A stretch of DNA of 39,920 nucleotides, taken from contig CABIYF010000027.1 in the NCBI GenBank assembly GCA_902362875.1, positions 1 to 39,920 of the forward strand, written 5' to 3'. Made by a program: the position numbers and the translations under genes. Under the pieces are notes generated by a model, which saw only the letters and a list, made by a program, of their open reading frames with translations, ran no database searches and was not told the origin of the DNA. Below are positions 33,322 through 39,920 of the stretch, in pieces; within the stretch, counting starts at the first letter, position 1; each line of letters starts with the position of its first letter. The DNA is from Eubacteriaceae bacterium (GTDB lineage: Bacteria; Bacillota; Clostridia; Lachnospirales; Lachnospiraceae).

Positions 33322-35817
33322 ATGAAGCAAAATAAGGTGATACAGATTGCAATATTCGGGATCATTTTTCTGATCTCATTATTTATATGGAATTATACAT
33401 TAGTAGGAAGAAATAATCAGGGAGTGACAGAGACACAACAGCCGACATTCCCTTTATTAAGCATATCCGCAGATGGAAAAGATATTAATGAATTACACGG
33501 ATATCAGGGAAGCGTAGATGCATCACTGATCCGTGACAGTATCACACCAGTGTATGAAAATCAGGTAAAAGTAATTTTAAAGGATGCAGCAGAAGATATC
33601 AGTGTAGTATCCTATAAGATCTATGATACAGACAACAAGACAGTTTTAGGAAATGGAGATACAGCGTTCCATAAAGGAAAAGAAAGCAGCACTGCGAATA
33701 TCCAGATCAAAGAACGTCTGGAGAATGGAAAAACATATCTGATGGAACTGTCTGTAAAGCAGGATAATAAAACAATCCGTTACTTTACAAGAATCATTTA
33801 TGGAACAAGCTTTCATTTAAAGGAATGTCTGGATTTTGCAGAGAAATTCCACAATGCGGCATTAACAGAAGGCAATACAGAATTTATCAGCCAGTATATG
33901 GAAACGGCAGAAGGGACAACGTCCAATAACCTTTCCAATGTAACATTGAAATCAACACAGGAAGCAGTATCATATGCGACACTGAAACCACAGGTGGAAA
34001 GTGTTTATCCAGCAACAGTGAAAGAAATTTCTGAGAATGTTACATCAGTGGAACTAAGGTATATTCTTTCAGCGGAGAATAGTGACGGAACAAAACAGTA
34101 TTATCAGGCAACTGAGTATTTCAGGGTGCGTTATGCAAAAGACAGAATGTATTTATTAAATTATGAGCGTAATATGGAAGCTTATATGAGATACGATACG
34201 ATCGACAGAAGCAATAACAGAATTTTGATGGGAATCGGAAGCAACCAGAAACAGGTTGTCAGCAAAAAAGGCGGTAAGAAAGTTGCTTTTGTGGTACAGG
34301 ATGAGCTTTGGTATTATGATTATCAGAAGTCCAATATGTACAAAGTCTTTTCTTTTGAAGGGGAAGATTACCGAGACAGCCGTAATAACTATCAGAAACA
34401 TGATGTTCAGATTATGAAGATGAAATCGAACGGAGATATTTCATTTGTAGTATATGGATATATGAACCGCGGAAAACATGAAGGTAAAAATGGTATTGCA
34501 GTATATCAGTTTAGCGCTTCAGACCAGAAGATAGAAGAATTAGCATTTATTCCAACAAAGATACAGTATGAGATGATGAAGAATGATATCAAGAAAGGTG
34601 CATTCTTAAGTGACGATGGAGATTTCTATTTTTATCTGGATGGTGCGGTATACCAGGTTGCTGTAGGATCAGGAAAGAGTGAGGTTCTCGCGAAGAACAT
34701 CACGGATGATATGACCGTTATTTCAGACAATGGAATGCTCGCATTAAACCAGTCCAAGAATAAAATAAAGATCATAGATCTTTCCACACAGAAAACAGAT
34801 AACATTTCCTGTGGCAAGAATGAAGTTCTAAGACCAATAGGCTTTATTGGCAAAGATTTTATTTATGGAATAGGGGAAAAATCACAGATTGTAAGACAAA
34901 AAGACGGTTCTTATCTGTATCCGCTCACAAAAGTATTTATTAGAAGTGACAAGAAGAATGTAAAAGAATATGGAGAAGATGGAACTTATATTACAGATGC
35001 AAGCGTAGATGGAACAACGATTTCATTAACTCATTCACGAAAGAGTGGAAAAGGTTACAAGAAAGTCAATGAGAGTTATATCAGATACAAAGACAAAAAA
35101 GAAAATAAAGTTGTTTTAGAGTATGGATATACAGGAACAAGGTTAAATCAGTTGTATCTTGGATTCCCAGATGATGTATATATTCAGACAAGGCCAAATT
35201 ATCTGTCCACCAATGTGGAAGAGACAGGCAGTGATACAGAGATTAAATTTGCCGAGAATGATAATAAGTACAATGATGCATATGTATATACAGGTGGAAA
35301 ACTTGCAGGAATTTACAGCAATATGAAAGATGCCATCAAAGTTGCAGAACAAGGCGGCGGAGTTGTTGTGAATTATCATCAGATGTATTTATGGGAAAAA
35401 GGTATTGCACAAAGTTATGGAAAAGCTTCCAATATTCCGATGATCAAAGCAGAGAATAAAGATGAAACTGATATCGCTTGTATTTTGATGATGGCGAAGG
35501 CAGATGGAATTGATATCTCTTACAATAAGATCAAGAAGATGTCAGGAAGCACATATGATAAATTAAATAAAGTATTTAAGCATCGAGCAGTAAATTATTC
35601 TGACTGCAGTATGGATGATCTTGTTTATGTGATCAGTAAAGGACGTTCGTTTATGGCACAGAGAAAGAATGGAACATTTATTGTTGTTATGAGCTATAAT
35701 CAGACGGATTTAAGATATTATGATCCATTGACAGGTAAATCTATAAAGACAAACCGTAAGAAACTTGAGAATGAATTTAAACAAGCAGGCAGTGTTTATT
35801 ATGGATATGCAAACTAG
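33322..35817 (+). CDS. Large membrane-anchored protein with a degenerate C39-like C-terminal domain
   Basis: An 831-aa protein. One membrane helix at residues 8-25 anchors a large extracellular part. The middle (about 280-620) has recurring blade-like strands (KKVAFVVQDELWYYDYQK, NGDISFVVYGYMN, DFYFYLDGAVYQVA), suggesting a beta-propeller. The last 180 residues resemble a C39-like peptidase: Cys720 lies in DIACILMMAKADG, but the expected His in G-H-F-I-V-V is Thr785 (GTFIVVMSYN), so it is probably inactive. RBS AAAGGAG precedes the ATG. The PBP gene follows after 138 bases. Function unknown; I infer a cell-surface or cell-wall role. Confidence 0.75.
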   Translation: MKQNKVIQIAIFGIIFLISLFIWNYTLVGRNNQGVTETQQPTFPLLSISADGKDINELHGYQGSVDASLIRDSITPVYENQVKVILKDAAEDISVVSYKIYDTDNKTVLGNGDTAFHKGKESSTANIQIKERLENGKTYLMELSVKQDNKTIRYFTRIIYGTSFHLKECLDFAEKFHNAALTEGNTEFISQYMETAEGTTSNNLSNVTLKSTQEAVSYATLKPQVESVYPATVKEISENVTSVELRYILSAENSDGTKQYYQATEYFRVRYAKDRMYLLNYERNMEAYMRYDTIDRSNNRILMGIGSNQKQVVSKKGGKKVAFVVQDELWYYDYQKSNMYKVFSFEGEDYRDSRNNYQKHDVQIMKMKSNGDISFVVYGYMNRGKHEGKNGIAVYQFSASDQKIEELAFIPTKIQYEMMKNDIKKGAFLSDDGDFYFYLDGAVYQVAVGSGKSEVLAKNITDDMTVISDNGMLALNQSKNKIKIIDLSTQKTDNISCGKNEVLRPIGFIGKDFIYGIGEKSQIVRQKDGSYLYPLTKVFIRSDKKNVKEYGEDGTYITDASVDGTTISLTHSRKSGKGYKKVNESYIRYKDKKENKVVLEYGYTGTRLNQLYLGFPDDVYIQTRPNYLSTNVEETGSDTEIKFAENDNKYNDAYVYTGGKLAGIYSNMKDAIKVAEQGGGVVVNYHQMYLWEKGIAQSYGKASNIPMIKAENKDETDIACILMMAKADGIDISYNKIKKMSGSTYDKLNKVFKHRAVNYSDCSMDDLVYVISKGRSFMAQRKNGTFIVVMSYNQTDLRYYDPLTGKSIKTNRKKLENEFKQAGSVYYGYAN

Positions 35818-35955
35818 CAGAATTTGTCTTTAATGTGCGAACTATGTCGACACAAAAATTTTAGTTACGATATATTTTATGTTAAAATTAAGATATATAT
35901 CCAGAGTTGATCTGGAAAATGAGAGCAGTAAAAACAAACGAAAGGTGAAAGGAAT

Positions 35956-38169
35956 ATGGCTGAAGAAACAAAGGAAACAAAAAAGATTATTCCCGAAAGC
36001 AAGAAAAAGAAAAAAAAGAAACGTAAAAAGAGAAAGATTCTTTTAAAAGTTTCTATTGTCTTTTTGTTGTTGGTCGTAATCGGCTGGTTTACTTTTGGGG
36101 CAAAGGTTATGAAGCTTAGAAGTGAAGCCAAAGAACTCGTCGCACAGTCGACGGAAGATACATTTAAGGCATCACAGACAAGCATTGTATATGACACCAA
36201 CGGAAAACAGTTACTGAAGTTTAAAGGTGAGAAAGATGTATATTATCTGAAGTATAAAGAACTTCCAGTATATGTTATAGCAGCAGTAATTTCTGTGGAA
36301 GACAGGAATTTCTACAAGCATAGTGGTGTAGATTACAAAGGAATCACACGAGCAGCAGTAAATTATGTCATACACAAAGGTGTGATCACACAGGGTGGAA
36401 GTACTCTTACACAGCAGCTCGCAAAGACTGTATTTTTGAATCGACAGAAGACATGGAAGAGAAAAGTGAAAGAAATCTTCATGGCAGTAGAAATGGAGAA
36501 GAAATATTCGAAAGAACAGATTCTGGAATTCTATTTGAACAATGTTTATTATGCAAATGGATATTATGGAATTCAGGCAGCGAGCCAGGGATACTTCAGA
36601 AAGGATGCGAAGAATCTGACAATGTCAGAAGCAGCATTTTTATCTGCGATTCCGAACAACCCAACGATCTATGATCCACGTACGAACAAAGAGAATACGA
36701 TCAAACGTAGAAATAAGATTTTAAAAGATATGTACGAACAGGATCTGATCAAGAAAGACCAGTACGAAGAAGCAATAAATGAAGATATCAATGTGAAGAA
36801 AGCACAGAAGACTAAGACAGAGAAGAAGAACTATGTAGAAACATATGTCATTCACTGTGCAACAAAAGAGATCATGAAACAGAAGGGATTTGAATTCAAA
36901 TATGATTTCAATTCTACTTCTGAGAAAGAAAAATATCAGGAAGAATATGATAAGATGTATGCAGAGTGTAAGAGAACTCTGTACAGTGCAGGATATCATA
37001 TTTATACATCGATTGATCCAGATGTGCAGAGCCAGTTACAGAGCAGCGTAAATAACGCATTAACTGGATATACAGAGAAAGATAAGAATGGAATTTATAA
37101 GGCTCAGGCATCAGGTACATGTATTGACAATGACACTGGAAAAGTCGTAGCGATCGTTGGTGGACGTGAGCAGAAGAATATTGGTTATACATTAAACCGT
37201 GCATATCAGAGCCCTAGACAGCCTGGTAGTGCGATCAAACCACTTCTTGTATTTGCACCAGCATTGGAACATGGATGGTCAGCAGGATCAACGGTAAATG
37301 ATTCTCCGATGTCAACAAAAGATAAGCACAGAGTAAGAAATGCGAATGGATCTTATGCTGGACAGATCACACTAAGAAGAGCTGTGGAGAAATCAAGTAA
37401 CGTTGTTACGATGCGTTTATATGAACAGTTATCACCAAAAACATGTTTAAAATATCTGGAGCAGATGAACTTCAAATATCTGACGAACTCTGATTATAAG
37501 TACTATACAACATGTATCGGTGGATTCACAAAAGGAACAACGTCAGAAGAGATGGCTGCAGGATATGCTACATTGAAGAATGATGGTGTATACAGAGAGC
37601 CGACATGTATTACAAAGATCACAACTTCTGATGGAGATGAAGTAATGTCATCTTCTACAAAGAAGAGAAGAGTATACTCAACAAGTGCAGCAAAACAGAT
37701 GACAGATGTATTAAAGAGTGTAGTAACAAGCGGAACTGGAGTTGGAGCGAAAGTACCGAACGTTGATACCGCAGGTAAGACAGGTACAACAAGCAGTAAC
37801 CGTGATGGATGGTTCTGTGGATACACACCATATTATACAACAGCAATCTGGGTAGGAAGAGATGACAATAAGATTATGCCAGCGTTAAGTGGTGGATCTT
37901 ATCCGAAGTCAATCTGGAGTAATTTCATGAATGCAATTCATTCAGAATATTCTTCATCAAGTACAATGGGAGAAGACTATTCAAGTTATAGTGAAGGAAA
38001 TTCTCAGGGAACAACGCAGACTACGACATCAACGCAGGCTGCAAGTACTGGAAATACAGAGGCAACAACAGAAGCGCCTACAACGGCGGCACCAACGACG
38101 GAAGCTCCGGCTACATCAGCACCAACAACAGCTTCACAGCCTCAGGATAATAACCCTCAAAACGAATAA
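35956..38169 (+). CDS. Class A penicillin-binding protein (PBP1A-like)
   Basis: Bifunctional peptidoglycan synthase, 737 aa. A Lys-rich cytoplasmic start and one membrane helix (about residues 31-50). The glycosyltransferase domain has EDRNFYKHSG with catalytic Glu115 and GGSTLTQQLAK near 155. The transpeptidase domain has SAIK with active Ser425, KSSNVV near 477 and KTGTTSS at 608. The C-terminal tail (about 675-737) is Thr/Ala/Pro/Ser-rich low complexity, likely a wall-spanning linker. The downstream terminator appears split by an insertion sequence at 38196. Confidence 0.95.
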   Translation: MAEETKETKKIIPESKKKKKKKRKKRKILLKVSIVFLLLVVIGWFTFGAKVMKLRSEAKELVAQSTEDTFKASQTSIVYDTNGKQLLKFKGEKDVYYLKYKELPVYVIAAVISVEDRNFYKHSGVDYKGITRAAVNYVIHKGVITQGGSTLTQQLAKTVFLNRQKTWKRKVKEIFMAVEMEKKYSKEQILEFYLNNVYYANGYYGIQAASQGYFRKDAKNLTMSEAAFLSAIPNNPTIYDPRTNKENTIKRRNKILKDMYEQDLIKKDQYEEAINEDINVKKAQKTKTEKKNYVETYVIHCATKEIMKQKGFEFKYDFNSTSEKEKYQEEYDKMYAECKRTLYSAGYHIYTSIDPDVQSQLQSSVNNALTGYTEKDKNGIYKAQASGTCIDNDTGKVVAIVGGREQKNIGYTLNRAYQSPRQPGSAIKPLLVFAPALEHGWSAGSTVNDSPMSTKDKHRVRNANGSYAGQITLRRAVEKSSNVVTMRLYEQLSPKTCLKYLEQMNFKYLTNSDYKYYTTCIGGFTKGTTSEEMAAGYATLKNDGVYREPTCITKITTSDGDEVMSSSTKKRRVYSTSAAKQMTDVLKSVVTSGTGVGAKVPNVDTAGKTGTTSSNRDGWFCGYTPYYTTAIWVGRDDNKIMPALSGGSYPKSIWSNFMNAIHSEYSSSSTMGEDYSSYSEGNSQGTTQTTTSTQAASTGNTEATTEAPTTAAPTTEAPATSAPTTASQPQDNNPQNE

Positions 38170-38175
38170 TAGAAT

Positions 38176-38195
38176 AAAAAAAGGCTCTGCTGTCT
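38176..38195 (+). terminator. Left half of the PBP gene terminator, cut by the IS
   Basis: A run of seven A followed by GGCTCTGCTGTCT, then the IS end begins. This has the form of the left arm of an intrinsic hairpin whose right arm would lie past the IS, beyond the window. Inference from form only. Confidence 0.4.
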
Positions 38196-38242
38196 TGAAC
38201 TGCTACCCGTCAAGTAGACAATAGAAAAAATAAAAAATATTT

Positions 38243-38270
38243 CTGCCATCAGTTTTGAATCTGGTGGCAG
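38243..38270. terminator. Hairpin after the IS transposase genes
   Basis: CTGCCATCAG (38243-38252) pairs with CTGGTGGCAG (38261-38270) with one G-T pair. T-rich sequence follows on the - strand side and TTTTT on the + side. It lies 4 bases past the orfB stop and can block readthrough both ways. Confidence 0.75.
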
Positions 38271-38273
38271 TTT

Positions 38274-39182
38274 TTATGCCGCCAACATATACTGTTCGTG
38301 TTTTTCAAACGGAGTTAATACTCCAAGATTTCTTTGTAATCGTTTCGTGTTGTAATACTCAATGTAATCTTCGATCATAGTAATAAGAGATTCTCGATCG
38401 GTAAATTTTTTGCCGTAATAGCGTTCTCTCTTTAGGATTCCCCAAAACCCTTCCATTGGACCATTGTCAATACATTTTGCAACTCTGGACATACTTTGAG
38501 TCATTCCTGCAGCTTCTAATTTTGCGTGAAAAGTACGACTTGTGTATTGGTAACCTCTATCAGAATGACACAATGGATGAGCATTCGGATTACTTTCAAT
38601 AGCTTTGTCAAAAGTATCAAATACTAACGCATTATTATTGCTGTCTCTAATTACGTAGGATACAATCCGTCTATCATAAAGATCCAGAATGGCACTTAGA
38701 TATATTTTGTGTTTTTCTTGTCCGGTATAATATTTAAACTCTGTAACATCAGTAAGCCATTTTTCGTTTGGAGCATCAGCATAAAATTCTCGATTCAATA
38801 CATTTTCAGCTATAAATTGTGGATTTGCAGCCTGACGCGTGCATCCATTGTTTGAGTACTTAATTGTTGATTTGATATTCTTTTTTCTGCAAATGCGAAG
38901 TACTCGTTTATCATTCACTTTTATATCATGATAGCGTTCTAGGTCGTCTCGTATTCTTCGGTAACCTTTGTCTGGAGAGTCTGTATGTATTTGTTCAATC
39001 GTTTCTGCAATACGCTCATTTTCTAACTCATTAGTCGGAATTTCCCTATTTAACCACTTGTAATAGGCTGCTCTACTTACATTTCCCAATTTACAAAGAG
39101 CACTAATTGGATATCCATATGTTTCGTTTTCTTCTTTAATCGCCTGATAAATATGTTTGTGTCGTAGCAGGCTTAGCTCCAC
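38274..39182 (-). CDS. IS3-family transposase OrfB (DDE integrase)
   Basis: A 302-aa catalytic part of the transposase. HTH_21-like region near residues 40-100 (SPDKGYRRIRDDLERYH), then an rve integrase core with the DDE residues in WLTDVTEF, CHSDRGYQ and DNGPMEGFWGILK. The frame begins with GTG at 39182 after GAGGAGG, and lies in the -1 frame of orfA, open back to the A7 run. It can be made alone or as an OrfAB fusion. Confidence 0.94.
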   Translation of the reverse strand: MELSLLRHKHIYQAIKEENETYGYPISALCKLGNVSRAAYYKWLNREIPTNELENERIAETIEQIHTDSPDKGYRRIRDDLERYHDIKVNDKRVLRICRKKNIKSTIKYSNNGCTRQAANPQFIAENVLNREFYADAPNEKWLTDVTEFKYYTGQEKHKIYLSAILDLYDRRIVSYVIRDSNNNALVFDTFDKAIESNPNAHPLCHSDRGYQYTSRTFHAKLEAAGMTQSMSRVAKCIDNGPMEGFWGILKRERYYGKKFTDRESLITMIEDYIEYYNTKRLQRNLGVLTPFEKHEQYMLAA

Positions 39183-39853
39183 CTCCTCTCTATTTCGTTG
39201 AGTTTTTTTAGGAATGATGCCTCCATTTCAGCTTTTTGTCGCTTGGCTTTTTCCAACTTTAATTCAGCGCGAAGTCGTTCTATTTCAGTAAGCGTATCTT
39301 CCGGCTTGCGTTTGCCACGATTATCCTGCAACGCATCAATTCCGCCATTTTCATATTTTACGGTATAGTTTCGTGCTTGTTGATAGGAAACACAAAATTT
39401 TTCAGCAGTTTCAGCGTAATTATGATCATGCGAAATACAATATGAAGCGATTTCTATTCGTTCTTCAAAAGTGGTTTTTCTTCCTTTGGTCATGATGACA
39501 GTTCCTCCTGTTCTGGAAGCTTTCAGCTCCTCATGACCATTATACTTCTTTATCCAGTTCCTGAGTTGAGTAGTTGAATGAATTTTAAATTTTTTACAGA
39601 TACTCATAAGAGAACCTTCTCCATGCAAATATGCTGCAACCGCTTGTTCTTTTTCTTCTTTAGTATAATGCTTATTTTGATTTGTAGAAAATGCATCCAT
39701 ACCCATCGCTCTGTATTTATTCACCCACAGTCTAACGGCAGATACATTAATTCCAAATCTATTCGCAATGGAATACATACTCTCTTTACCATCTATATAT
39801 TTTTGTACAGCATTTAGTTTTTCTTCTATGCTGTACTTAACTTTTCTACTCAA
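39173..39853 (-). CDS. IS3-family transposase OrfA (DNA-binding)
   Basis: A 226-aa protein with two or three helix-turn-helix units (EKLNAVQKYIDGKESMYSIA near residue 11, EEKEQAVAAYLHGEGSLMSI near 66, and ETAEKFCVSYQQARNY near 143) and a C-terminal leucine-zipper-like helix (EIERLRAELKLEKAKRQKAE). The start is TTG at 39853 with GAAAGGGGG upstream. Near its end the - strand reads CTA AAA AAA CTC (T7 at 39203-39209 on +), a plausible -1 slippery site leading into orfB. Confidence 0.92.
   Translation of the reverse strand: MSRKVKYSIEEKLNAVQKYIDGKESMYSIANRFGINVSAVRLWVNKYRAMGMDAFSTNQNKHYTKEEKEQAVAAYLHGEGSLMSICKKFKIHSTTQLRNWIKKYNGHEELKASRTGGTVIMTKGRKTTFEERIEIASYCISHDHNYAETAEKFCVSYQQARNYTVKYENGGIDALQDNRGKRKPEDTLTEIERLRAELKLEKAKRQKAEMEASFLKKLNEIERRWS
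39203..39210 (-). promoter_or_regulatory. Candidate -1 frameshift site between orfA and orfB
   Basis: On the - strand, seven A in zero frame CTA AAA AAA C. The -1 frame from here is open through ACT CAA CGA AAT AGA GAG GAG GTG into orfB. IS150-group elements make their OrfAB transposase this way; the AGAGGAGG just downstream could act as the stimulating Shine-Dalgarno-like element. Confidence 0.6.
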
Positions 39854-39920
39854 AAAAATACCCCCTTTCAGGAAACAAGTTTTTATTATTTTACTTGTCT
39901 ACCTAAAAGGGAGCATATCA

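Larger units (their letters stand above)
38196..39920 (-). mobile_element. IS3-family insertion sequence, IS150-like, complete
   Basis: 1725 bases with imperfect terminal inverted repeats: left TGAACTGCTACCCGTCAAG... and right (read inwards) TGATATGCTCCCTTTTAGG..., sharing GTAGACAA and an A-rich inner part. Two overlapping reading frames, orfA and orfB, lie on the - strand. The right end coincides with the last base of the window, so the target duplication cannot be checked. Both frames are intact, so it may be active. Confidence 0.9.

Noticed and set aside
37931..38224. Gln/Arg-rich frame over the PBP tail
   Set aside because: A shadow of the Thr/Ala/Pro repeat of the PBP gene in another frame, running into the IS end.

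Overview
The window looks like the chromosome of a spore-forming, low-GC Gram-positive anaerobe, most probably a gut Lachnospiraceae (an Anaerostipes-like organism is my guess, not shown). The reasons are the AT-rich coding, Bacillota-style gene order (tmk, holB, ricT, rsmI, abrB, metG), the spore genes spmA and spmB, an anaerobe-type hybrid-cluster protein, and a large SRP RNA beside tadA. No phage, conjugative element or CRISPR array is visible.

Bases 1-4260 hold a tight + strand operon for DNA replication and RNA modification: the end of an unidentified gene, tmk, holB, ricT, trmN6-like and rsmI. It ends at a strong terminator facing abrB and metG on the - strand (4278-6630). In Bacillus subtilis this cluster runs on into tatD and ksgA. 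Here those two genes lie about 20 kb further on, at 26922-28555, behind tRNA-Gly and a NYN/LOTUS RNA-biology gene.

The interval (6.7-25.7 kb) carries more variable genes: a DUF885 metallopeptidase, pckA and a MarR regulator; a solitary DUF4143 ATPase; a YcxB-like membrane protein; a VanY-type carboxypeptidase; an ECF sigma factor with a membrane protein and an ABC exporter; hcp flanked by gene remnants; a secreted protein; nth; a YczE-type membrane protein divergent from a LysR regulator with a well-placed operator dyad; a SulP transporter with an unusual charged tail; and spmAB.

Bases 28.5-38.2 kb hold an unrecognised acidic-linker protein, tadA, a secreted papain-like protease, the SRP RNA, a small ppGpp synthetase with an unknown partner, a large membrane-anchored protein whose end resembles a C39 peptidase without its catalytic histidine, and a class A penicillin-binding protein.

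The window closes with a complete IS3-family (IS150-like) element, 38196-39920. It appears to have split the terminator of the penicillin-binding protein gene, and its right end coincides with the last base of the window.

The least explained sequence is a GC-richer, potentially structured island just after hcp (about 18735-18846). One central segment there can pair with either of two identical flanking segments. I found nothing I can confidently call a new multi-gene system; the best leads are that island, the degenerate-C39 protein, the SulP tail and the NYN/LOTUS operon.
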